A stretch of 64,000 nucleotides of DNA from Nicotiana tabacum (taxonomy: Eukaryota; Streptophyta; Magnoliopsida; Solanales; Solanaceae). The DNA lies in NCBI RefSeq assembly GCF_000715075.1, contig NC_134088.1:2480001-2544000 (forward strand), given 5' to 3'. Each line of letters begins with the position of its first letter. The stretch's first letter is position 1. A program made the position numbers and the translations under genes. Positions 22,776 through 34,095 of this stretch are shown here, one piece after another. The notes beneath the pieces were generated by a model. It was given only the letters and a program-made list of their open reading frames with translations, was not told where the DNA came from and did no database searches.

Positions 22776-24284
22776 CTATGGGACGACTGCTGTTGGCTGG
22801 CCTCCACCTCTAGCGGCCTGACCTCCACCTCTAATACCTCTACCTCCACCTCTATCACCCCTACCTCTACCTCTAGCTGGCTGAGCAGGCTGTGGAATAC
22901 TTAGTGCTTGAACCATGGCACGGGAACCTTGATGCTGAGAGCTGTTCGATGCTCGAGGGCAAAACCTAGCAATGTGACCCATATTACCACAAGTATAGCA
23001 AGCCCTCGGCTGTTGAGAGTACGGACCTTAACAACCTGGATGACGACCTTGGAAACTGTGAAGCGGCAATGCACTGATAGGAGCTGGTGGTGCACTGTAG
23101 GTCTGTTGATCAGAATACTGCATATGAGAACTACGGTCACCTGAAGCACCGTGAGAAACCTGAAGTGCTGACTGAAAAGGCCTAGGAGGATGGCCTCTAC
23201 CATACGAATCCCTGCCTCCAGACGAGGCGCCACTGAATCTGCCTAAATGACAAGGTCTCTTGTCAGATCCCTGAACACCACCCTACGATAGAACTATCTC
23301 AACTATCCTAGCCACATTGTCCGCCTCTTAAAAAGAAATCTCACTCCCCATCTCCTTAGCTATCTGAAGTCGAATATGCTGAATGAGCCCCTTAATGGAC
23401 CTCTTAACTCTCTCTCTCTCAGTGGGGAGTATAAGTAGAGCATGACGGGCCAAATCGATAAACCTGGTCTCGTACTGAGTAACAGTCATAGAACCCTGCT
23501 AGAGACGCTGAAACTGCCTCCGATAGATCTCTCTCTAAGTGACAGGAAGAAACTTCTCCAAAAACAGCTGAGAAAACTGATCCCAAGTCAAAACTGGTGA
23601 CCCAACTGGTCTAGCCAAGCAATAAGTTCTCCACCAAGTCTTGGTGGATCCAAATAAGCGCAAAGTAGCGAAGTTGACCCCATTGGTCTCCAATATACCC
23701 ATATTCCTGAGAACCTCATGACAACTATCTAAATAATCCTGGAGATCCTCAGAAGATGCACCGCTGAAAGTGGTAGTGAAGAGCTTGGTGAACCTGTCCA
23801 ACCTCTACAAGGCATTGACAGACATAACTGCTCCATCGTCGGTCTGAGCTACCACACCCGGCTGAACTGCTCCAACTAGCTGAGCTGTTGTTAGTCTGAA
23901 ATTGGGGAGCCATTTGCTTCGGAGTGCGAGTAGCAGAAGTCTGGACTCCTCCTCCAGCTTGAGAGACGTCTGGTTCTACAGGAAGCAAGCCTACCCGGGT
24001 GACACTCTCCATAAGGCCTACTAGACGGACCAGAGCATCCTAGAGTACTAGGGTAACAATGAACCCCCCGGGACCTGAGCTGGGCCTACAGGAACTGCTT
24101 GGGCTGGAACCTCACCATCAAACTCAACCTGAGGCTCTGTCGCTGGTGCTGCTGCTCTGGGCTGAGCTCTGCCCCTACCTCGGTCTCTAGCATGGCTTCG
24201 GCCTCGCCCTTTGCCCCTCATAGAAGCTGCTACTGGGGGCTCGGGCTGCTGATCAGTGGATGAGGAAGCGCATGTTCTCGCCAT
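22776..24284 (-). pseudogene. gag: gag of the Tekay-type element
   Basis: Starts at MARTCASSSTDQQPEPPVAA, followed by an Arg/Gly-rich N-terminus (RGKGRGRSHARDRGRGRAQP). The core is around 23801-23535 (MDRFTKLFTTTFSGASSEDL, TWWRTYCLARPVGSPVLTW, FSQLFLEKFLPV). A CCHC knuckle lies near 22995-22955: CYTCGNMGHIARFC. Stops and frameshifts break it into at least four pieces. It continues into the protease, as in other Del/Tekay elements. Confidence 0.85.
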
Positions 24285-24462
24285 CTGCGAAAGAACAGAG
24301 TAGAAATTCAATTAGCATTGAGAAACCAAACCGCACGACAGGAAAGGATAGATGAGAAGTTTTTCCTAACTCTGTAGTCTCTAGGGGATAAATACAGACG
24401 TCTCCATACCGATCCCTCAGACTCTACTAAACTTGTCCGTGAATTGTAAGACCTATGTAACC

Positions 24463-24478
24463 TAGAGCTATGATACCA
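24463..24478 (-). other. Primer binding site (initiator-Met tRNA type)
   Basis: On the minus strand TGGTATCATAGC starts three bases after the LTR end CGTGACA. It differs from the standard TGGTATCAGAGC by one base. Confidence 0.75.
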
Positions 24479-25218
24479 ACTTGTCACGACCTGAATTTCC
24501 CGCCTTCGGGAGTCGTGATGGCGCCTACTAGTGAAAGCTAGGCAAGCCAACCGTTTGAACAAATTATTTTTTTCCCATTTTAAATCCTTTAACAATTATG
24601 AATCAACAGTTTATAAACAACGGAATTTAAACAAGCGGGAGAAACAAATATAAGTGTTTAAATATCTCCAATACAATTTCTTAAATAAAGACTACCTAGA
24701 ACTGGTGTCATAACTTCACAGACGGTCTACGAATACTACAAACAAGGTCTGAAAATTAAATACAACACTGTTTCTGAAATACGTAAATGAAACAGGATGA
24801 AAGGATAGAGAGAGATGCCAGGGCCTGCGGACGCCTGCAGGACTACTTTGGATCTCCATATGGACTGAAGGCAGCCACCCCAAGCTAAGGTCCAAAAGCT
24901 GCTGCGCCGGGATCTACACATAATGCAGAGTGTAGTATCAGCACAACCGACCCCATGTGTTGGTAAGTGCCTAGCCTAACCTCGGCGAAGTAGTGACGAG
25001 GCTAGGACCAGACTACCAAATAAACCTATGTAGTTAAATCATATATAACGGAAAATAAAAGCTGAAATGTACAGTTAAGAATGGGAGGGAGAAACATGCT
25101 GCGAGGATACATCGAATGATAACAAAAGGACAATAGGTAAATATAAGGAACACCATAACTCAATTATCAACAAGAATAAGAAATCAAACAAGTGCACGAT
25201 ATCACCCTTCATGCTTTT

Positions 25219-26748
25219 TATCACGACCCTAAACCCGGACCAGGTTGTGATGGCGCCTCTCGTGAAAACAAGGCCAACCGACACTTCCCATTATCCGATT
25301 ATTAACAACTAAGCATTAAGAAACAGTAATAAGCACAATCGATTAAACCAAGTTTTAAGTAGTTAATAGCATAAATCGCGGAAAATAACCCAACACATCC
25401 CGATACCGGGGTATCACTATTCATGAGCATCTATAAATCCTACTACAAATCTGATAAGTCTATAAACTATTACAATTGTCTGATCAGAAATAAAAATGAT
25501 GAAGAGGGAGAAAACGGGTCTACGGATGTCTATCAGCTACCTCGTGAACTCCGAATGTCCGCTGGGAGCTCTCAACTCGCACTGGTAGGATCTGCAATGC
25601 TTGAATCTGCACAAAAGGGGTGCAGGGAGTAAAGTGAGTACTCCAACTCAGTGAGTAACAAATGTAAATAAAGACTGAAAGAAAGAAATCAGGTAAGGCA
25701 CAAAGCATTCTATAAGGAAGCAGTAAAACCATTTAAAAATTCAGTGAAAAAGCCTCGCGTTCGTGTAGCACAAAAATTCCGTTGACCAAAATTCTTCTTC
25801 GCGATCACGATCACCCCATCATGAACACAATGCTTTACCTAGACAGACCTTCACAAACGCGCTCCCTCGCCCGCGGATGCGATGAACAAAATATCTCAAA
25901 ACCCAGCTGGACAATTCCTTCTATGCGAACGCGGAACAGACATCGCGAATGCGATGCATCGTTTCCCACTCCATCGCGAATGCGAAGGCCAAAGTCTCAG
26001 CCTTCTTAAGCTAACCCTTCATGATCGCAACTCCCCTCTCTCGAACGCGAAGAGCATTTGTCTGCAATACTGAGCAGTAGATTTCTGCAATTTTAAACTT
26101 CATGAAATGGTCTGATTGACCACCCGAGGCCCTCGGGACCTCAACCAAACACGCCAACATATCCCATAACCTCATTCAAACTTGTTCCAATCTTCGAAAT
26201 GCTCAAAACAACATCGAAACACTAAATTCGCATCAGATTCAAGCCTAAGAATTCCAAAATCTTCTAAATTACGCTTTTGATCAAAAGCCCAACCAAACCA
26301 CGTCCGAATGACCTAAAATTTTGCACACACATCCCAAATGACACAACGCAACTATTGCAACTCTCGAAATTTCATTCCGACCCCTAGATCAAAATCTCGC
26401 CTACCAATCGAAAATCGCCAAAATATCAACTTCGCCAATTCAAGCCTAAATCTACTCCGAACCTCTAAAACTCATCCCGATCGCGCTCCTAAGTCCCAAA
26501 CCACCTCCAGAAGCTAACCGAACCATCAGAACTCACATCCGAGCCTTCTAACACATAAGTCAATGTCTGGTTGACTTTTCCAACTTAAGTTTTCTTAACA
26601 GAGACTAAGTATCTCAAACCTTACCAAAATCATTCCGGATTCGATCCGACCAACTCGATATCACATAACACGGATAAACAAAGCATAAAGAAGCAAAAAT
26701 GAAGAAAACGGAGTGGTAACACATGAGACGACTGGCCGGGTCGTCACA
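25219..26748 (-). mobile_element. Solo LTR nested in the Tekay 5' LTR
   Basis: On the minus strand it runs from TGTGACGACCCGGCCAGTCG to GGTCGTGATA. A perfect 5-bp target duplication CTTTT lies at 25214-25218 and 26749-26753, and the uninterrupted site is seen at ~17055. It carries its own CpG-rich motif cluster (25860-26050, GCGAATGCGATGC-like). Relics of the element body are absent, so it arose by LTR-LTR recombination. Confidence 0.88.
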
Positions 26749-28060
26749 CTTTTACTCTCGTCCTCACCATAAAAATCAATATAATCTGCACGGAATCACC
26801 CTTCGTGTTTTACTCTCGTCCTCACTATATAATAAATATGATCGGCACAAAATTGTACATCGTGTGGCATGGTATCACCATTCATGCTTTACACTCTTCC
26901 TCACAAAATCATACACGGCATCACCCTTCGTGTTTTAACACTCTCTCACCAGAACAATACACGACATCACCCTTCGTGCTTTAACACTCTTCCTCACCCA
27001 AACAACAATCACAAGCAATAGGGCAAGGAAATAAATAAAATTACACTAAAATCCTGGCAAGGGAACAATAGTTCAACAATCAAATCCCGATAAGGGAACA
27101 ATATCAAAAGCATCAACATCATGGCAAGGGAGATAACATTAAAAGCAACAACATCCCGGCAAGGGAGATAATATAATAATTCTCTTCTCTTTTTCACTTT
27201 TACTTCACAATTCACTTCACAAATTGAGCCAATGCTCTATAAGGTTCAATTGCCAATTATAACTCCACAATTCATTATACAACTTGAGCCAATGCTCCTC
27301 AATGTTCAAATATTACTATTACTTCCCCAAGCTTTGTTCAACAATAGAAATCATCACATAAGGCATGAACAATACAAACGGAGTCACATTGGTCATAAAA
27401 TAAGTCTCATGAACATGCTTGACACCAACGTATAGATACTCATCACCATGTCTATACGTCGTACTCAACAAATAACACGTAGCAAATAGGACACAACTCC
27501 TAATACCTCAAGCTAAGGTTATACCAAATACTTACCTCGATGCCACGAACATAATTCAAGTCTCAACTATCGCTTTAGCTCTTGATTCCACCACCAATTC
27601 GCTCGTATCTAGCCACAAGTTACTTAACTATATCTATAAATGCTAAATGAATCCATTCCAATGCATGAAAATAGGTTTCTAAAGTTTTTCCCAAAAAGTT
27701 AAAAATTGCCCCTAGGCCCATATGGTCAAAACCCGAGGGTCGAACCAAAACCCGATTACGCATTCCTCCAGGAACCCAAATATATAATTTTTGTTGAAAT
27801 CAGAGCTCAAATCGAGGTCCAAATTCCCAAAATTTGAAAAACCTAGGTTCTACCCAAAACACCCAATTTCCTCCATGAAAATCTTTGATTTAGAGTTGAA
27901 ATCATGAGAAAAGATGTTAAAGATTAATAAAAACAAGTTATAAATGACTTACAATCAGTTTGGAAGAGTACTTGTCTTAGAAAAATCGCTTAAGAGTGTT
28001 TTGGTTTTGAAAGGGTTTGAAAAATGAAAGATTTTCGGCTAAGTTATGAAATTGCAGGTC

Positions 28061-28320
28061 GCAGATGTCGAAATTGTGACCAGGGTTCGTAATTCAGAAG
28101 TCTGGTACTGTCGCATTTGCGACTAATGATCGCAATTGCGAAGTCGCTTTTGCGATGGGATTGTCGCATTTGTGACGGGGGGAATTTCTGGGCCTCTTCG
28201 CATTTGCGAAGAAGTGATCACATTTGCAATCAGGCTTGCCCAGGCCTTCTCTCGCATTTGCGATGGTCTACTCGCATTTGCGATCCAGACTTCGCAAATG
28301 CGAAGCCTGCAGACTTGCAA
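28061..28320. repeat. Cluster of CGCATTTGCGA palindromic motifs in LTR
   Basis: Collinear with 18311-18540 but with a different set of copies; about eight motif variants including TCGCATTTGCGAT and CTTCGCAAATGCGAAG. Confidence 0.8.
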
Positions 28321-29021
28321 CATCCTAAATTAAATTTCCACTCCATGACCTATTCAAAACTCACCCGAGCCCTCGGGGCTCCAAACCAAGCATGCACACC
28401 AACCTAAAAACATCATACGGACTTGCTCGTACAACCAAATCATGAAGATAACATGTAAAACTATGAATTAAACCTCAAAACTCATCATTTTCATCAAGAA
28501 CACTTTAAGGTTCATAACTCTTCGACCGGAGGTCCAAATCACGTCAAATAAACTCCATTTTCACCAAATTTCACAGTTATCATTTAAATACTTTAATAAG
28601 TTTGTACCGAGCTCCGAAACCAAAATATGGGCCCGATACTAATGGTTTTAAACATTAATTCTTTTCTTTATTTCATAAATAACTCAGCAAAATAATTTCT
28701 TTCAAAAATTGATTTCTAAGGCTTGGGACCTCGAAATTCATTTCCGGGCATACGCCCAAGTCCCATATTTTATTGCGGACCTCCCGGGATCGTCCGAACA
28801 CAGATCCAGGTCCATTTGCTCAAAATGTTTACCAAAGTCAACCATAATCAAACTTTAACTCTAGAAGTTTTTATTTCTCATATTTTCACAAAAAAGGCTT
28901 TCCGAATATAGTTCCGAACCAAGCACGCAAATTGAGATGAGATAAAAAGGAGATTTTAAGACCTCGGCATACATAATTTGTTTCTAGAACAAGTGATGAC
29001 CTTTCGGGTCATCACAAGTTC

Positions 29022-29627
29022 ACAAGAGCTTTTGTGTCCCAACTTCCTCCGAACTTACAAATTTTTTTAATAGTGTGCCTTTAATAAAATATAGTAAATA
29101 CATTACTTTTTTGGTATCATAAAATAATAATTAATACTGTAAATCGTTATTTGAGTAAGGTTGTTAGATACGTAATTTTTCAAATAGCATACTGTAATAT
29201 AAATGGTTAAGTTGCTGTTATAAGTAACAGACTAGTAAAGAGGTAAAATAAGATATGACAAATTAGATCCAACGAAAACTTGCAAGTTATAGTAAAATGA
29301 TGATCCTATTCCATAATAGCATATATTCCAAACTATGTCATGAGATTTTATGCTCTCAATTTAGGAACAATGACCGTGAAAATGATATAAAAAAATGTAT
29401 TCATTTGGAAAAAAATAAATAGCTGTCAAAATCTGATCCTTTTCGCAATTATGGGAAAAGGAAAAAAAGGCATAAAATCTTATATTAGCTTTATTGAGAA
29501 CTAATTCCTTCCTCAACTGTCTACAATTTTGACATGAAATTTATGATTGTAAGCAGAGGTAGACATATTTATTCCGCACAAAATCAAGCAATTAGAAAAA
29601 TAAATTCCTACACTATGTTCTAAACCA
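29022..29627 (+). promoter_or_regulatory. 5' flank of the truncated protease copy
   Basis: Matches the reverse complement of 53640-53391 joined to 49530-49162, skipping the hAT-like element of the right copy. Shared landmarks are CAAGTTCACAAGAGCTT, ACAAATTAGATCCA and AACTTGCAAGTTATAGTAAA. No clear TATA box was fixed. It is presumably the native promoter of the aspartic protease gene. Confidence 0.7.
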
Positions 29628-29778
29628 ATGGAGAACTTCCTCTATATTCACCTTTTGATGTCACTTATTTTCTCTATTCTATTTGCAGTTTTGGGCAATG
29701 AAAAATCTCCTTCACCCCTTAACTCCACTTATATTAAGCAAGCTAAAGAAAGATTTATGTCAATTGATCCGACTAAGC
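29628..29778 (+). pseudogene. Aspartic protease, 5' fragment (left copy)
   Basis: The first 50 codons correspond to the full-length copy at 49161, starting MENFLYIHLLMSLIFSIL (hydrophobic signal peptide) and ending FMSIDPTK. There are a few substitutions relative to the other copy. Immediately afterwards the sequence changes into CACTA-like repeats, so the prodomain and catalytic part are missing. If expressed it could give only a secreted leader peptide. It is the counterpart, in opposite orientation, of the gene 19.5 kb away. Confidence 0.82.
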
Positions 29779-29785
29779 AAATTCG

Positions 29786-30960
29786 AAAAAAAACGACCAC
29801 AAAAAGCGACCAAAGTTGGTCGTTTATGGCCCAAAAAGCGACCAAACACGCCTGGTAGCTATATTGATGGTCCCTTTTATGTAGCGACCAAAGTTGGTCG
29901 CTACTTTGGTCTCTAAGCTAAAAGGGCCAAATATTCTGATTTTGACTTTAGTGACCAACTTTGGTCTCTATATTAATTTAATAATATAAATTTGGCGACC
30001 AAAGTTGGTCTCTACATATGAAATACGTTGTTTTTAATTTATTATTAATCATTAGAAAGCGACCAACTTTGGTCTCTAATCCAAATATTATATTTTAAAA
30101 TCTGGACAATAGAGACCAAAGTTGGTCGCTAAATTCAAGATTTTTTTTTAAAGATAAGCGACCAACATTGGTCGCTATATTTCCAGAAATTGTATTCTTT
30201 TAATAGAAATCTGGGCAGGTAGCGACCAAGGGTGGTCGCTATTTCCCAGAAAATTATTTTTTTTATAGTGAAAAGCGACCAAATAGAGACCAAAGTTGGT
30301 CGCTTTTCTTGGTATATTTTTGGCAGAAACTGTCTGTTTTGGCAGCTACACCACCCAGCTTACCAAACATCCTAAACAGACATTTTATGCGAGCAACAAC
30401 AACAACAACAATTAAAAGCAACAATCAATAGAACTAACACATTAAGCTAACAAAACTAAGTTAACGCTTATTACAAGCACATTCGAACTAAAAAGAACTA
30501 ACACAATAGAACTAAGTTTTTTTGTCTAGTTCAAAGTATATAAAGTACTCAAGGAGTGTTCTTTCAGCATCCTCGTCCGAAAGCTGGATTGCCTCGCTCG
30601 ATTCATTAGGTGGTTGACTGCGTATGAATTCCCCCACGTCAGTTGCATGTGAAGCGAACCTATATGAAAAATTATATATATTGAATTAGTATTTCAAAAT
30701 TTATATAAAAGTAAATCAAAATACTTAATGAAAAGTAAAAAAACTTACATGTATATAGTCGAGTCTCGACCCTCCTTTCTGAATCAGTCTCTTTCTTCTT
30801 CTTTACAATACGAGTTTCATTGAATAGTTCATCTTGCTTCATTGACATCATAAAGCTGTCTGGTGGCTTTGGTGATTATCCTCGTGGTACTATTACTCGG
30901 GATGAACTTGGATACAGAGAATAACTTGGATACAGTACCTGACAGGGTATGTCTTTGATC
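29786..30960 (-). mobile_element. CACTA-like (En/Spm) transposon remnant
   Basis: The interval 29800-30310 carries about a dozen copies of AGCGACCAAAGTTGGTCGCT or half-sites in both orientations. This is the style of subterminal repeat bound by CACTA transposase proteins. Further in, the minus strand holds the last exons of a Transposase_24-like ORF. The left edge joins the protease codon for Lys50 without an intact CACTA terminus. The element is truncated and immobile. Confidence 0.65.
30512..30875 (-). pseudogene. C-terminal exons of a CACTA Transposase_24-like protein
   Basis: Penultimate exon (minus, 30875 to ~30751): PKPPDSFMMSMKQDELFNET, then a basic KKKKET run and RRVETRLYT. It ends at a GTAAG donor. 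After an intron with acceptor TTTTTCATATAG near 30663, the last exon reads SHATDVGEFIRSQPPNESS, EAIQLSDEDAERTLLEYF and stops at 30512. The pattern (KKKK tract, then VE-R) is that of the Ptta/En/Spm plant transposase family, recalled rather than searched. The N-terminal part is missing. Confidence 0.6.
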
Positions 30961-30978
30961 AATTGTTGATCTCTATAT

Positions 30979-31765
30979 CTACAATGATAATGAGAAGGCA
31001 ACGACATGTGTTTCAAAATAGTGATGGTGTAGGTAGGATTTTAACATTTCCTAAGTAGATAAAAGAGGTTATAGAGGAATTCTCTACTTCACTTTCCAAG
31101 AGGAAAAGAAGTTTGATTGATAGTGACAACGTTGATGAAGACGGAATGTTTTCCGTTGGTCGTGGCAGTTCCCATAAAGCGGGGATCATAAGACTCTATG
31201 ATGACAAAGATTATAGGAAGTTTTGTTCTAAACTTTCTTCCAAGTCTGATCCGTACAAGCTTAATGTGATATTGGTGATATTTCTTCGGATTCAGACAAT
31301 GATTTGACCGACAAAAGTATGGAAATGCTCTTAAAAAGAATTAAAAGTAAAACGTTTTTCTTGGTAGAGAAGGATGCTGAAAAGATTTTACCTTTAATTC
31401 TTTTTAAGAGCATTTCCATACTTTTGTCGGTCAAATCATTGTCTGAATCCGAAGAAATATCACCAATATCACATTAAGCTTGTACGGATCAGACTTGAAA
31501 GAAAATTTAGAACAAAACTTCCTATAATCTCTGTCATCATAGAGTCTTATGATCCCCATTTTATGGGAACTGCCATGACCAACGGAACACATTCCGTCTT
31601 CATCAACCTTGTCACTCTCAATTAAACTTCTTTTCCTCATGGAAAATGAAGTACAGAATTACTCTATAAGCTCTTCTTTTATCTACTTAGGAAATACTAA
31701 ATTCCTACCTACACCATCACTATTTGAAACACTTGTCATTGCCTTCTCATCATCATTGTCGCTAA
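30979..31765. repeat. Large foldback: inverted copies of a gene fragment
   Basis: Arms of ~360-375 bp (about 30979-31340 and 31390-31765) around a ~50-bp spacer. Each arm encodes, in opposite directions, a related peptide containing RLYDDKDYRKFCSK or RLYDDRDYRKFCSK. The frame then shifts to a Ser/Asp-rich stretch (DIGDISSDSDNDLTDKSMEM). The left arm reads on + (from 31113), the right arm on - (from 31640). On the minus strand the reading continues outward to ~31870 (EEVDDVIRHAIELPPRIT). I do not recognise the protein. An RNA across the unit would form a long imperfect hairpin. Confidence 0.8.
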
Positions 31766-31884
31766 TGAGAAGAACAATTAAAGGCACACTTTGCTAGGTA
31801 CTGTGTCTTAGTTATTCTTGGTGGAAGTTCTATTGCATGTCTAATAACGTCATCAACCTCTTCTAATAATCCTCCGGAAATCTA

Positions 31885-32745
31885 AAATTCCAAAACATAA
31901 ACTAAAAGTTCAATTCATATTCTAAACCTTCAATTCATATCCACAAAAGTTCAAGTCATATCCTAAAGGTTCAACTCATATCCTAAAAAGTTCAAGTCAT
32001 ATCGTAAAATTTCAATTTATATCGTAAAGTTCAATTCACAAGAACAAAACCTAAAAACTAAAAGTTCGTCAATTCTTATCCTACGAGTTTAAACATAAAC
32101 TAAAAGTTCAATTTATATCCTAAAGGTTCAATTCATATCCACAAAAGTTCAAGTCATATCCTTAAATTTCAATTTATATCCTAAAAATTCAACTCATATC
32201 CTAAAATTTCAATTTATATCCTACAAGTTCAATTCACAAGAACAAAACCTAAAAACTAAAAGTTATATTCATATCCTACGAGTTTAAACATAAACTAAAA
32301 GTTTAAGTCATATCCTAAAGGTTCAATACATATGCGAAAGGTTCAATTTATTTCCTAAAAGTTCAACTTATATCCTAAAAGTTTCAATTCATATCCTAAA
32401 AATTCAACTCATATCCTAAAATTTCAATTTATATCCTACAAGTTCAATTCACAAGAACAAAACCTAAAAACTAAAAGTTATATTCATATCCTACGAGTTT
32501 AAACATAAACTAAAAGTTCAAGTCATATCCTAAAGGTTCAATACATATGCTAAAGGTTCAATTTATTTCCTAAAAGTTCAACTCATATCCTAAAAGTTTC
32601 AATTCATATCCTAAAAATTCAACTCATATCCTAAAATTTCAATTTATATCCTACAAATTCAATTCACAAGAACAAAACCTAAAAACTAAAAGTTATATTC
32701 ATATCCTACGAGTTTAAACATAAACTAAAAGTTCAAGTCATATGA
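31885..32745 (+). repeat. Minisatellite with 215-bp higher-order period
   Basis: About 45-50 degenerate ~17-bp units of the type CATATCCTAAAAGTTCAA. A landmark ACAAGAACAAAACCTAAAAA recurs at 32038, 32236, 32451 and 32666, spacing 198, 215 and 215 bp. Units were first amplified singly and then as blocks. It ends abruptly at the pararetrovirus fragment. Confidence 0.85.
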
Positions 32746-32747
32746 TT

Positions 32748-33181
32748 CCTTGCTTATACAGGGTCTTCTACAATAATTTTTAGGATAAGTTGATGAAGAA
32801 TGATCCCAAAACAAAATTTTTATATGGCCAAGAATTATTGGATTCATTTCTGCACATATCCAATTATATTCAATTACTCCCCAGAAGACAATATTTGACG
32901 ACAGCTCAATCAGGCATATTGCTAGACGAAACTCTGTTCAAGAAGGAGATAAGACACAATTAATAAATAAATATCTGGAAGAAGTAAAAAGAAATCTACT
33001 TCAAACTATAAACCAGACTGAAAGGTCAGACACATCAATGCATAGTAAAACAAGTGGCGATGATATCGCAGAAGAAGATTCCCAGCCAATACAACCGGAA
33101 GTGATATTATCCGACAAAAACATGGACAAGGTGGAAAATTTCCTCCAACAAATGAATGATTTAGACAGAAGAGGACTTTGA
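32748..33181 (+). pseudogene. C-terminal end of the last viral ORF
   Basis: Two overlapping open frames, each protein-like over a different part, show one single-base frameshift near 32865. An in-frame TAG at 32781 breaks the start. The final part is acidic and Gln-rich and ends in TGA at 33179-33181, immediately before the intergenic region. In Caulimoviridae the ORF at this place is either the polymerase polyprotein or a transactivator/inclusion-body protein. I cannot decide which. Confidence 0.55.
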
Positions 33182-33306
33182 CTAAAAGCCGCCAAAGACC
33201 CCACACAACAGTAGATACACTGTTCTCAACAGTAGAAATAATATATAGGGACCCAGATGTGGGACCCAATTTACTATTTAAAGATTCTTTATGTTTCTTT
33301 TTTCTT

Positions 33307-33316
33307 TATTTAAATA
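33307..33316 (+). promoter_or_regulatory. Pararetroviral promoter TATA element
   Basis: TATTTAAATA followed by GAGGAGCTCTTCATTTGAAG. The layout (TATA, then TTCATTT-GA-AGG just downstream) parallels the well-known caulimovirus 35S-type promoter start region. It would drive the full-length viral RNA through the primer site at 34018. Confidence 0.6.
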
Positions 33317-33418
33317 GAGGAGCTCTTCATTTGAAGAGGTAGATTGTAAAAACCCATCTCTCTCTATTGTAAAGGCTTTTAGCTTCTTAGCTTCTTCATT
33401 TTGTAAATCAGTTGAAGT

Positions 33419-33424
33419 AAATAA
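33419..33424 (+). promoter_or_regulatory. Viral poly(A) signal
   Basis: AATAAA ~110 bp downstream of the TATA element. This is the usual spacing that gives caulimovirid RNA its terminal redundancy. Confidence 0.55.
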
Positions 33425-34017
33425 AGTTTCAAAGTTCAGTTCACCATCTTCAGGGCCTTGCATCCCGGCCTTAAAGGTATTTGTTTATTTTAATTTTTAT
33501 AAGTATTTAATTACTTTGTTTCTCTCCCCAGCCTTGACTATGTCCGGCTAAACGAATTCATATATATGTTGAAGAAATAATTTCTCTTGCATATTAACCA
33601 TGAAGAATCCAGACTCTTTCAAAATATAAAGGAATTTTAATATAGTTTCTTGGCTTGGTTCCAAGATTGTGGTACAGTCGACTCTGGTACTACTCTTATT
33701 GGCTTTGCCTTAGTGGCTACGTCTAGCCAGCTGTGATATTAAAGCCCGCTGAAGTTATCAAAAGGGCTATCCCTTTCACAGTTAGAACTGCTAGACACAT
33801 GAGCTAAATAAGAGTATGTATCGGACCTAGACAGGCCCCTTGCTTGGGTAAAAGGATAAGATCCTTCCATACAGTCATTAAAACTATAATAAAATTCCCG
33901 TATATTTTGAATCTTTACTGGTCGTGTGGACTACCGCCAACCTTCAAAGGTACTGAAACAGCTAGATCTGGATGGCCGTGCGGACTACCGCCCGCCTACC
34001 CTGATCCTGGTGTGAAA
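33425..34017 (+). other. Viral RNA leader upstream of the primer site
   Basis: Non-coding. It has two similar blocks, GTGTGGACTACCGCCAACC (33914) and GTGCGGACTACCGCCCGCC (33978), 64 bp apart. No long ORF. Confidence 0.5.
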
Positions 34018-34030
34018 TGGTATCAGAGCC
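34018..34030 (+). other. Pararetrovirus primer binding site (tRNA initiator Met)
   Basis: TGGTATCAGAGCC, complementary to the 3' end of plant initiator-Met tRNA. By convention it is position 1 of a caulimovirid genome. It lies 66 bp before the movement-protein ATG. No LTR end precedes it, which separates this site from the LTR-element primer sites in the same window. Confidence 0.88.
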
Positions 34031-34095
34031 TAAGAACTTTCATGGTAAATATGTAATAGATATGAAATATTCAACATAGATATGAAGCTTTTGGA

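Larger units (their letters stand above)
16334..29016 (-). mobile_element. Complete Ty3/gypsy chromovirus, Tekay/Del type
   Basis: A minus-strand element with gag, protease, RT, RNase H, integrase and chromodomain in that order from 24284 down to 19330. It is flanked by ~2.9-kb LTRs. A 5-bp target duplication AGTTC is present (16329-16333 and 29017-29021). The empty site is visible in the inverted host copy, where CAAGTTCACAAGAGC is continuous near 53620. The primer site (24463-24478, resembling initiator Met) and polypurine tract (19261-19276) are in place. Pol is disabled by many stops. The 5' LTR carries a nested solo LTR. Confidence 0.9.
24482..29016 (-). repeat. 5' LTR of the Tekay-type element with nested solo LTR
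   Basis: On the minus strand it starts TGTGATGACCCGAAAGG and ends GGTCGTGACA. Removing the nested 1.5-kb insertion at 25219-26748 leaves ~3.0 kb collinear with 16334-19260. The outer target duplication AGTTC is at 29017-29021. Confidence 0.88.
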
